From Streptomyces cellulosae (GTDB taxonomy: Bacteria; Actinomycetota; Actinomycetes; Streptomycetales; Streptomycetaceae), in contig NZ_JOEV01000025.1 of the NCBI RefSeq assembly GCF_000721105.1, forward strand, positions 324,535 through 388,534: a stretch of 64,000 nt of DNA, given 5' to 3'. The stretch's first letter is position 1, and each line of letters begins with the position of its first letter. The notes below the pieces were generated by a model. That model saw only the letters and a list, made by a program, of their open reading frames with translations, made no database searches and was not told the DNA's origin. Below, one piece after another: positions 50,677-58,234 of the stretch. The position numbers were made by a program, and so were the translations under genes.

Positions 50677-53469
50677 CTACGACGCGTCCAGCACCGTGCC
50701 GGTCGCCTCCGGTCCGCCCTCCTGAGGCTCACCCCCGTCGTCAGCGAGCCGGAAACGCACCGACTCGGCCGGCTCGGCCACCGTGTCCGCGATGGTCGGC
50801 ACGGACATCTCCGCGCTGGTCTGCCCGGCGGGCACGCCCGCCTGCAGGTAGAGGTACGCCTCGGACAGCGGGAGCTCCGGATCCGGGGAGACGCCGAAGG
50901 TGTCCATCAGCCACTGCGGATCGACGTCCTTGGTGGACAGCTCCGCACCCTCGGCGGGCGAGGTCGCCGCGAGGAAGGGCCACACCTCCACGTCGGCGGC
51001 CTCGGACAGCGTCACCCGCCAGGTCAGCGGCTGTCCCTCGGTCACCCGGTCCGCGACCGGTGTCACGCCGATCTTCGGCAGGGGGTCGTCGTTCCGCACG
51101 GTGACCCCGCCGCGGTACGAGCCGATGACCGCCCCGTGGACCGCCTTCACGGCGATGTCGTGGTCGAGGTCGTACGCGTAGCGGGTGTTGCCCGTCACCT
51201 TCACCGACACGTCGATGTCCTGGCCGCCGGGCCGGACCGTCACGAGCCGGTCCTTCGCCGCGCCGGTCTCCGGGTCGATCGCGTACACCCGCACCTGACC
51301 GCTGCCCTGCCCGGCCACCCGCACCGGAACGCGGTACGTACGGACGCCGGAGTCGCCCTCCTTCACCGTCGTACGGCCGATGTCGACGCGCGGCAGCGCG
51401 GCCGCTCCGACCGCCGGGGTGCCCGGACGCCAGCCCCACGCGTCCATCAGCCAGGCCTGGCCCGAGCCCGAACGCGGGGTCAGTTCGAGGGACTTGATGT
51501 GCCCCAGGTCGAGCCCCGCGCGTGCGGCGGCGGACAGCGGTACGCGCACCTCGCGCGCCCAGTACGAGGCGGTACGGTCACTGCCCGGCAGCCCGTCCAC
51601 CCGGACCCGGCCGAGCGCGGCCCGCTTGCCGGAGGCGTCGGCGACGGCCACGTCGAGCCGCGTGCCGGTGGTGTTCGGCGGCACGATCACCCGCAGCGCG
51701 AGGTCCTTGGCACCGGTGAGCGAGAGCGGCTTGTCGGGGCGCACCCGCGCCACCGATCCGGGGGACGACCAGCGCACCGCCACGGCACGGCGTCCGCTCT
51801 CCCGCTCGGTGTCCCAGCGCGCGAAGTGCGGGGAGGTCGCGGAGGATTCGGGTTCCAGGCAGGAGACGGCCGGGTCCGGATCCACCGCCGAGCACAGCCG
51901 GCCGCCGGTCACCTTCACCGGTCCGTCCGGCAGGAAGCCGCCGCCGCGGCGCGCGCCGACGGCGTGCGTCAGCACCCGGGCGGGATCCGCCGAGGGAGCC
52001 CGGCGGCCCGAGCCGTCGAGCAGCGGGCGGACCTTGTCGTCACCGGCGACGAACAGCCGGGCCGCCGCGGCGATGTAGGTCTCCCCGGCCTGGTGCTGCT
52101 GGTCGGCGGTCAGCCGGGTCGGGGCCCCCGCCGAGCACACCGGGTCCTTCTGTTCCCCCTGCTCCTCGCCCTCCCCGAAGTCGTCCCAGGAGGGTGCCTC
52201 GGAGGTGCCCGGGGTCCACTCGCTGTTGAAGTAGTTGTGGTTGGCGCCGACCATGTACACGGCGCTGTGCAGGGCGCTGCCCCGGCTCACCCCGCGGGTC
52301 CCGTCGACGTACACCTCGCCCTGGAGGTCGGACACGTCCCCGTCGCAGCCCGGCAGGATCGTCACCGACGGCACGTCCGCGACCGGATTCTGGCCGAAGA
52401 TCGTCGGTCCGATGAGCACGGTCCCGCGCACCTTCCACCGCACCGGGCCGCGGTAGCCGTCCTGGTCGGCGGGCGGCGGGTAGAGGCTGTCCATGGCGGC
52501 CCGGTTGACGCCCTCGCCGCCGCGTGAGTGCCCGACCAGCAGGACGCGGGACAGGTCGGCCTTCGGCGCGGCGCGTACGACGGCCGGTGCCGTGGCCGGG
52601 TGGGCGGCCCAGTCGGCCCAGCGGGCCAGGTGCTGCCGGACGAGGGAGGAGCGCGCCTGGGCGCCGGCGTCCTCGAGGCCCGCGTCCTGGCCGTTGACAC
52701 CGTTGGCCGAGATCGACACGGTGACATAGCCCTGGGAGGCCAGCAGCTTCTGGTCCCGCAGATAGCCCTTGTGGCTGGGGATCTCCTTCAGGCCGACCGG
52801 ACAGGGCCAGTCGATGTTCACGTCGTCCTCGGTGCCGCCCGGCTTGTAGCAGGTGGGGTGCCGGCCGTGCAGGAACAGCGCCAGGGGGCGGCTGCCGGTG
52901 GCGCCCTTCGGGGCCACCACCTCGGCGCGCATCTCGACCGGCGCGGACAGTCCGGGCAGGCGTACCGGGTCGAGGTCGTACTCACCGCCGGCGGTGCGGT
53001 ACGAGCCCGGCTTCCCAGGGTCCACGGCGCTCGCCGGCAGGGGAGCGGGCGGCTGAGCGGCGGCGAGGGAGCCGCGCTCGCGGGACTCGACGGCCGTGTC
53101 GGTGGGCGCGTCCAACCGGCGTCCCGCGGCCGTCACTTGGAGGTCGGTCAGTCTCGCCGCGCGGATCTCGTCGAGGCGCAGGCGGAACGTCCGCCCGTCC
53201 TTCCCCGCCGTCGGCACTCCGAGCAGCCGGTTCCCGGTGTGGAACTCGACGCGTGCGTCTCCCATGGGCACCCGCTGAGGAGCACGCCACACCAGCTCAC
53301 GCGCGGCGCCCTCCCCGGCGACCCGCCAGCCGGGCGGAAGCCCCTCCGTGGTCGCCGCGTTGGGCGGCTGCGGCTGTCTCGGCGCCTGGGCCTGTGCCAG
53401 TCCGGGCGCCCCCGCCAGGGCCGCCAGCACCGCCACGGCGGTCACACATATTCGCCGGGCACGGATCAA
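50677..53469 (-). CDS. Very large secreted alpha/beta hydrolase with Calx-beta-like C-terminal region
   Basis: A 930-residue exported protein. After a signal peptide (AVAVLAALAGAPGLAQA) and a beta-rich region, an alpha/beta hydrolase domain (about 165-500) shows LALFLHGRHPTC and the nucleophile elbow GHSRGGE, with a late HNYFNSEW His. The last 300 residues include jelly-roll-like and Calx-beta-like repeats (TTVKEGDSGVRTYRVPVRV, DRVTEGQPLTWRVTLSE). Start TTG 53469 has AGGAGAGG 5 bases upstream. Substrate unknown; likely an esterase or lipase-like enzyme. It is divergent from a Gfo/Idh/MocA gene. Confidence 0.85.
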   Translation of the reverse strand: MIRARRICVTAVAVLAALAGAPGLAQAQAPRQPQPPNAATTEGLPPGWRVAGEGAARELVWRAPQRVPMGDARVEFHTGNRLLGVPTAGKDGRTFRLRLDEIRAARLTDLQVTAAGRRLDAPTDTAVESRERGSLAAAQPPAPLPASAVDPGKPGSYRTAGGEYDLDPVRLPGLSAPVEMRAEVVAPKGATGSRPLALFLHGRHPTCYKPGGTEDDVNIDWPCPVGLKEIPSHKGYLRDQKLLASQGYVTVSISANGVNGQDAGLEDAGAQARSSLVRQHLARWADWAAHPATAPAVVRAAPKADLSRVLLVGHSRGGEGVNRAAMDSLYPPPADQDGYRGPVRWKVRGTVLIGPTIFGQNPVADVPSVTILPGCDGDVSDLQGEVYVDGTRGVSRGSALHSAVYMVGANHNYFNSEWTPGTSEAPSWDDFGEGEEQGEQKDPVCSAGAPTRLTADQQHQAGETYIAAAARLFVAGDDKVRPLLDGSGRRAPSADPARVLTHAVGARRGGGFLPDGPVKVTGGRLCSAVDPDPAVSCLEPESSATSPHFARWDTERESGRRAVAVRWSSPGSVARVRPDKPLSLTGAKDLALRVIVPPNTTGTRLDVAVADASGKRAALGRVRVDGLPGSDRTASYWAREVRVPLSAAARAGLDLGHIKSLELTPRSGSGQAWLMDAWGWRPGTPAVGAAALPRVDIGRTTVKEGDSGVRTYRVPVRVAGQGSGQVRVYAIDPETGAAKDRLVTVRPGGQDIDVSVKVTGNTRYAYDLDHDIAVKAVHGAVIGSYRGGVTVRNDDPLPKIGVTPVADRVTEGQPLTWRVTLSEAADVEVWPFLAATSPAEGAELSTKDVDPQWLMDTFGVSPDPELPLSEAYLYLQAGVPAGQTSAEMSVPTIADTVAEPAESVRFRLADDGGEPQEGGPEATGTVLDAS

Positions 53470-53629
53470 TGGTCCTCTCCTCAAACCCCCGAACGCGGGC
53501 GCCCGACGGTCCCGGGAGCCTCACGTGTCCCAGAGGAGGGGCCGAGAGTCCTGTGGGTTGTCTTCGAAGGGGCAGCGGTCAGTGGCGAGCGATGCGATCA
53601 AGCCAGCGGGCGTAGCCGACTCCCGGGAG

Positions 53630-53643
53630 GGGGAAGCGCTTTC
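53630..53643. promoter_or_regulatory. AAGCGCTT palindrome, LacI-type operator-like site
   Basis: GGGAAGCGCTTTC with the central palindrome AAGCGCTT overlaps the ribosome binding region of the oxidoreductase gene. LacI-family operators in streptomycetes often have a central CG flanked by such arms; no LacI gene is in this window. Confidence 0.4.
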
Positions 53644-53644
53644 T

Positions 53645-55021
53645 ATGAGCCGAACCCACCGTCACCGGGCCGTCGTCGTCGGCACCGGGCACCGCGCCCA
53701 GATGTTCACCCGGGCCCTCGCCGAACGCCCCGACCACCTCGTCGCCGCCCTCTGCGATCCCAGCCCCACCCGCATGGCCTTCCACAACGGCCTGTTGACC
53801 GCGGCCGGTGAACCGCCCGCCGCCCAGTGGGACCCCGAGCGTTTCGACGAACTGCTCGCCGAGGAGGACATCGACGAGGTCGTCGTCACCACCGTCGACG
53901 CCCAGCACGACCGCTACATCGTCCCGGCCCTGAAAGCCGGCTGCCGGGTGGTCACCGAGAAGCCGATGACCGTCGACGCGGACCGCTGCTCCCGCATCCT
54001 CACCACGGTCCGGGACACCGGCAACTCCCTGACCGTCGCCTTCAACTACCGCTTCAACCCCGTCCACGAGAAGGTCCGCGCGCTGCTCGCCGAGGGCGCG
54101 ATCGGCGAGGTCCTGTCCGTGCACTTCGAGTGGCTGCTCGACGTACGGCACGGCGCCGACTACTTCCGCCGCTGGCACCGCGAGAAGCGCAACAGCGGCG
54201 GCCTCATGGTGCACAAGTCGAGCCACCACTTCGACCTCGTCAACTGGTGGCTCGCCGACGAGCCGCAGGACGTCTTCGGCTACGGACGGCTCGGCTTCTA
54301 CGGCCGTGCGGCGGGCGAACGCCACGGACTGCGCCGGGCCTACGACCGTGCCCACGGCGCCGCCGCCGCGGCCGACGATCCCTTCGCCCTGGACCTCACG
54401 GCCGACGACACCCTGCGCGCCCTGTATCTCGACGCCGAACATGACGACGGATACGTCCGTGACCGCAACGTCTTCGACGGTCCCGTCACCATCGAGGACG
54501 ACATGGCCGTCCTCGTCCGCTACGTCGGCGGCGCGACGATGACGTACCACCTCACCGCCTACTCCCCGTGGGAGGGCTACCGGGTGATGTTCAACGGCAG
54601 CGCGGGCCGGCTGGAACTGGAGGTGGAGGAGAGCCGCTGGCAGCCACCCCGGGCCCGGATCACCTCGGGCAGCGGCGCCGTGCACGGCGACACCGCCGCC
54701 GAACACGCGGGCGGGGCCCGCCTCACCCTGCGCCCGCTGTGGCAGCCGCCGGTCGACGTCCCGCTGGTCACCGCGCACGAGGCACACGGCGGAGGCGACC
54801 CGCGCATGCTGGACGCGCTCTTCGGGCCCGTGGACCCGGCGCAACCCAGGCATGCCGACGCCGTCGGCGCCGGAACCCACCCGACGGCCACCGAACGTGA
54901 CGGCGCCCTCGCGCTGGCCGTCGGGCTCGCGGCCAACCAGTGCTTCGAGTCGGGGCTGCCGGTGCGGGTGCGCGACCTGGTCCCCGGAACAGGGGAGCGG
55001 CGGCCGGCCGGATCTTTCTGA
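53645..55021 (+). CDS. Gfo/Idh/MocA family oxidoreductase
   Basis: A 458-residue NAD(P)-dependent oxidoreductase: N-terminal Rossmann fold (VVVGTGHRAQMF), the catalytic EKP motif in VVTEKPMT and a C-terminal substrate domain with SGGLMVHKSSHHFDL. Unlike the copy at 39411 it keeps EKP. ATG 53645 follows GGGGGAAG. It is likely to act on a sugar or glycoside, perhaps in the same pathway as the large hydrolase, which is inference. Confidence 0.87.
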   Translation: MSRTHRHRAVVVGTGHRAQMFTRALAERPDHLVAALCDPSPTRMAFHNGLLTAAGEPPAAQWDPERFDELLAEEDIDEVVVTTVDAQHDRYIVPALKAGCRVVTEKPMTVDADRCSRILTTVRDTGNSLTVAFNYRFNPVHEKVRALLAEGAIGEVLSVHFEWLLDVRHGADYFRRWHREKRNSGGLMVHKSSHHFDLVNWWLADEPQDVFGYGRLGFYGRAAGERHGLRRAYDRAHGAAAAADDPFALDLTADDTLRALYLDAEHDDGYVRDRNVFDGPVTIEDDMAVLVRYVGGATMTYHLTAYSPWEGYRVMFNGSAGRLELEVEESRWQPPRARITSGSGAVHGDTAAEHAGGARLTLRPLWQPPVDVPLVTAHEAHGGGDPRMLDALFGPVDPAQPRHADAVGAGTHPTATERDGALALAVGLAANQCFESGLPVRVRDLVPGTGERRPAGSF

Positions 55022-55028
55022 CGGAGTG

Positions 55029-55457
55029 TCAGCTCCAGGCGCGGTACGGCTCGTCGATCAGCTGGAAGACCGGCTCGCCCCGGACCGGGTCCTTCACGGT
55101 GGACAGCCGTACCCGGTCCCCGCTGTGGATGCCGATGAGCGGGCCCATCACCCGGCCGCGCAGGACGAAGCCCTCCGCCATCTCGATCAACGACACGTTG
55201 CGTGCGGCGGGGGTGTTGCGGTGCACCACCGTGGAGTGGCGGACCGTCCCGATGCCCTCGCTGCGCTCCGTCCGCAGGTCGCTGCCCTGGCAGACCGGAC
55301 ACAGCAGCCGGTGGTACATGGCGGTGCCGCACCAGGTGCAGCGCTGGAACAGGATGGTCTCCGAGCCCGGGCCGCGCGGCTCCGGCCTCCTGGGATCCAG
55401 GAGACCCGCGGCGGCACCGGCTGACTGACGAGCAATGCTTGCTGAGGGGTGGTACAC
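55029..55457 (-). CDS. DUF35 (Zn-ribbon plus OB-fold) protein
   Basis: A 142-residue acyl-CoA-associated protein: zinc ribbon cysteines CTWCG and CPVCQG, then an OB-fold (GTVRHSTVVHRNTP, GLVLRGRVMGPL-like GFVLRGRVMGP). Such proteins partner thiolases in fatty acid, polyketide or steroid metabolism, but no thiolase gene is adjacent. Start GTG 55457 has AGGGAG 9 bases upstream. A palindrome shared with the TetR promoter lies upstream at 55557-55571. Confidence 0.8.
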   Translation of the reverse strand: MYHPSASIARQSAGAAAGLLDPRRPEPRGPGSETILFQRCTWCGTAMYHRLLCPVCQGSDLRTERSEGIGTVRHSTVVHRNTPAARNVSLIEMAEGFVLRGRVMGPLIGIHSGDRVRLSTVKDPVRGEPVFQLIDEPYRAWS

Positions 55458-55556
55458 GCTGGTCAACTCCCTGTGCTCGGCCTGAATCCCGCGTGCCCGG
55501 GTCACCGCGCACGCACGTGCCCGGTTCGCCGTGCCACCGTGCACGCCGTCAGCGTA

Positions 55557-55571
55557 TGGCACTGAGTGTCA
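55557..55571. promoter_or_regulatory. TetR-type palindrome upstream of the DUF35 gene
   Basis: TGGCACTGAGTGTCA, arms TGGCACT/AGTGTCA (one mismatch). The core ACTGAGTG/ACTCAGTG recurs upstream of the TetR gene. Confidence 0.6.
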
Positions 55572-55603
55572 CTCGTAAAGGCACTCCGTACCCCAAGAAT
55601 GGG

Positions 55604-56341
55604 TCAATCCCGTCCCAGTGTGGTCTCGATCTCCTGGACCACCCGCCACAGCGGGGCCCCGCGCCGGGAGACGACCACCACCACGTCCTCCGGCTGCTCG
55701 ACGAGGGGCGCCGGTGGAGCCGTACCGAAGGCCGACTGCACGTAGCCCAAAGCGTGGTCCACCGTGGCGCTCGCGTCGCCCTGCCCGTCCGAGCGCAGCC
55801 AGGAACGCAGCGCGTTGTTGTGGGCCGCGACCACGGCGGCGGCGATCACGTCGGCCTGCAGGGTCCCGTCGCGCCGGCCCGCGAACCGTGCGCGCAGGTA
55901 CTCGGCGAGGGCCCGCTCGTAGCGCCACACCACGGACAGTTCGTACGCGCGCAGACCCGGAACCTTCTTGGTCAGGCGGTAGCGCTGGACGGAGAACGTC
56001 GGGTTCTCGGCGTACATCCGCAGTACCAGCCGGGCCGCGTCGCAGACTCTCCCCACCGGTTCCTCGGTCCCGTCGCCGGAGGCCAGGAAGTCCGTCATGT
56101 CGGCCAGACAGCGCTCGTGGTCGGGGAAGACCACGTCCTCCTTGGAGGGGAAGTAGCGGAAGAACGACCGGCGTCCGACGCCGGCGAGCGTCACGATGTC
56201 GTCGACGGTGGTCTGCTCGTACCCCCGCTCCAGGAACAGACGGAAGGCGGCGGCCACGAGCGCGTCCCGCATGGGGGGCTTCCCTTTCGCCGGATCCGGC
56301 TTCCTCGCCTTGGCGGCGCTCTCGGCGTTCTCGGAGCTCAT
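55604..56341 (-). CDS. TetR family transcriptional regulator
   Basis: A 245-residue repressor with N-terminal HTH (about 25-70; RDALVAAAFRLFLERGYEQTTVDDIVTLAGVGRRSFFRYF) and C-terminal ligand domain. ATG 56341 starts the conserved part. Sites at 56373-56387 and 56397-56410 lie in its own promoter and one at 55557-55571 precedes the DUF35 gene, so it probably controls both. Confidence 0.88.
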   Translation of the reverse strand: MSSENAESAAKARKPDPAKGKPPMRDALVAAAFRLFLERGYEQTTVDDIVTLAGVGRRSFFRYFPSKEDVVFPDHERCLADMTDFLASGDGTEEPVGRVCDAARLVLRMYAENPTFSVQRYRLTKKVPGLRAYELSVVWRYERALAEYLRARFAGRRDGTLQADVIAAAVVAAHNNALRSWLRSDGQGDASATVDHALGYVQSAFGTAPPAPLVEQPEDVVVVVSRRGAPLWRVVQEIETTLGRD

Positions 56342-56372
56342 GGACGGGAACGTAGCACCCGGTCGGGACGTA

Positions 56373-56410
56373 TGGCACTCAGTGCAGCACTCTGAGGGAA
56401 CTGAGTGCTC
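56373..56410. promoter_or_regulatory. TetR autoregulatory sites
   Basis: TGGCACTCAGTGCAG (56373-56387) and GGAACTGAGTGCTC (56397-56410) carry the same ACT(C/G)AGTG core as the site upstream of DUF35. They lie 32-69 bases upstream of the TetR ATG. Confidence 0.6.
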
Positions 56411-56514
56411 TGTGCCGATCTCGGCGAGGTCCGCTGAACTCCTCGCCCGACCGGCACGTATCCCTTCCCGGGGGATGCCGGAGGTCCCTGCGCAGGGGAC
56501 GGGAGGAGACCAGC

Positions 56515-57243
56515 ATGCCGACACCGCCCGACGAGGGCGCGCCTGAGCACAGGCCGCCCCTCGAACCGATCCGGGTGCTGCGCCCGCGTCGCACCGACGC
56601 CCTCGCGGAGCTGATCAGGGAGTACCGGGAGCAGACCGGCCGGTACGAGCCGCGTCCGCGCGGCGCCGACGCGGCGGGCGCGACGCCCGTGGTACGCCCG
56701 CACGCCGAGGAGGAGACACAGGAACTGCCGCCTGTCGTCGGCGACCGCCTGCCCCCCGTCCCGGCCGCCCTGCCCCGCGACCGCCGCCCCCTGGTCCCGC
56801 CCGCCCCGCCCCGCGACCGACCGCGCGGGCTGCGCCGTATCGCCGTCGGGGGAGCCGTGGCCGCTGCCGCCGTGGTCGGCTTCGGCTGCGCGCTCCTGCT
56901 GCCCGGCCGCAGCGACGCGAGCGCCGAACCGGCTCCCGCCGCGCCGCCCCCGCCGGCCTCGGCCGAACCGACCCCGACCGCCTCGGGCGGCGGCGCGTCC
57001 GACCCCGACGGCCCCGGCACCCTGCGGGAAGGATCCAGCGGCCCGGAGGTGACCGACCTCCAGCAACGCCTGCTGCGCATCCCGAACGTGTACGACAACG
57101 GCTCCACCAGCGGCCGTTACGACCCGACCCTGACCGAGGCGGTGGCCCGCTTCCAGCTCTGGTACGGCATCCGTGGCGACGAGACCGGCGTCTACGGCGA
57201 CGACACCCGGCTCGCTCTGGAGTCCCGTACGAACGCGGAGTGA
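56515..57243 (+). CDS. Membrane-anchored peptidoglycan-binding domain protein
   Basis: A 242-residue protein: a Pro/Arg-rich cytoplasmic N-terminus (1-105), one membrane helix (AVGGAVAAAAVVGFGCALLL-like, about 110-130), a Pro/Ala/Ser linker and a C-terminal PG_binding_1 domain (REGSSGPEVTDLQQRLLRIPNV to RLALES). It would tether the cell membrane to peptidoglycan or sense wall. ATG 56515 has GGGAGGAG upstream. Confidence 0.82.
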   Translation: MPTPPDEGAPEHRPPLEPIRVLRPRRTDALAELIREYREQTGRYEPRPRGADAAGATPVVRPHAEEETQELPPVVGDRLPPVPAALPRDRRPLVPPAPPRDRPRGLRRIAVGGAVAAAAVVGFGCALLLPGRSDASAEPAPAAPPPPASAEPTPTASGGGASDPDGPGTLREGSSGPEVTDLQQRLLRIPNVYDNGSTSGRYDPTLTEAVARFQLWYGIRGDETGVYGDDTRLALESRTNAE

Positions 57244-57285
57244 CACCGGGCCGCCTGCTTCCCGGGACGGAATCCGCCTCGCGTG

Positions 57286-57344
57286 GGTACCCGGGCCGCG
57301 GTGAGCCGGGCCGGGAGGTACCCGGGCCGCGGTGAGCCGGGCCG
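57286..57344 (+). repeat. 28-base direct repeat
   Basis: GGTACCCGGGCCGCGGTGAG plus CCGGGCCG is repeated exactly at 57286-57313 and 57317-57344 with GGA between, a 31-base period. It lies in the gap after the peptidoglycan-binding protein gene. Confidence 0.85.
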
Positions 57345-57386
57345 AGACATCGGCCGTGGGCGTTGGGACGAGCGAACGGAGCGAGC

Positions 57387-57884
57387 ATGGCGGACGTGGA
57401 CGCGTTCATCGACCGGCTGAACCCCGACATGTGCGTGGTGACGGCCGTGGCGGACGGTGACGGCGAGCGGGCCGGGTGCCTGGTCGGCTTCTCGTCCCAG
57501 TGCTCCATCCGTCCCCAGCGCTTCGTGGTGTGGCTGTCCAAGGCGAACCGCACCTGCCGGGTGGCGGGGTCCGCCCGGCACCTCGCCGTGCATCTGCTCA
57601 CCCGCGAACAGCGGGAACTGGCCGAGCTGTTCGGCTCCCACACCGGCGACGACACGGACAAGTTCGCCCACGTCCGCTGGCGGGAGGGGCCCGAGGGGGC
57701 CGTCGTCCTGGAGGACGCGGCGGCCTGGTACGTCGGTGCGGTCACGCTGCGGGCCGACGCGGGCGACCACGTCGGGTACGTCCTCGACCCGGTGGCGGGC
57801 GGCGGGCAGGACGGCGGCGACGGGGGGCCGCTGCTGCGGCTCGCGGACGCGGTCGACATCCCGCCGGGTCACCCGGCCGACTGA
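57387..57884 (+). CDS. Flavin reductase-like domain protein
   Basis: A 165-residue flavin-reductase-fold protein (MCVVTAVADGDGERAGCLVGFSSQCSIRPQRFVVWLSKAN region). It would bind FMN and reduce it or act with a partner. Start ATG 57387 has GGAG 6-9 bases upstream. Confidence 0.82.
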   Translation: MADVDAFIDRLNPDMCVVTAVADGDGERAGCLVGFSSQCSIRPQRFVVWLSKANRTCRVAGSARHLAVHLLTREQRELAELFGSHTGDDTDKFAHVRWREGPEGAVVLEDAAAWYVGAVTLRADAGDHVGYVLDPVAGGGQDGGDGGPLLRLADAVDIPPGHPAD

Positions 57885-58012
57885 CGTGGTGCCCCGGTAC
57901 TCGAACAGCGGGCAACGTGTCGGGAAAGTCCGCGTGGCGAGGGATGTCCGGACGTCAGCATGGGCAACCCCCTGTCAGGGGTTACGAACGTCCTGAACCG
58001 AAGGCCACGCCG

Positions 58013-58114
58013 ATGAGCGGCTCCCGTATCCCGGGCCTGGTGCTGCCCGCCGTGTTCCTGCTGGCCCTCGTCGTGGGCGTGTTCTGGTACTGGAGGCACC
58101 GCGACGACGACTGA
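58013..58114 (+). CDS. Single-span membrane peptide, 33 residues
   Basis: ATG 58013 has GAAGG 9 bases upstream and encodes MSGSRIPGLV-type start, one hydrophobic helix (LVLPAVFLLALVVGVFWYW) and an RHRDDD tail, the layout of a short membrane-inserted regulator or subunit. The gene is tiny, and the strong Shine-Dalgarno and membrane signal support it. Function unknown. Confidence 0.6.
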   Translation: MSGSRIPGLVLPAVFLLALVVGVFWYWRHRDDD

Positions 58115-58184
58115 GTGGACCGCGTCGGCTGAGCGGGCCGGGACGACCGAGTGGACCGCGTCGACCGAGCGGACCGGGACGACC
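58113..58184 (+). repeat. Two tandem 36-base repeats starting at the stop codon
   Basis: Two 36-base units (58113-58148, 58149-58184), differing at four positions, begin in the TGA of the membrane peptide gene. Confidence 0.7.
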
Positions 58185-58234
58185 CAGCCGCCTGATCCGC
58201 TTGATCCACGTCACGCCGGGACCGGTGGCGGCTG

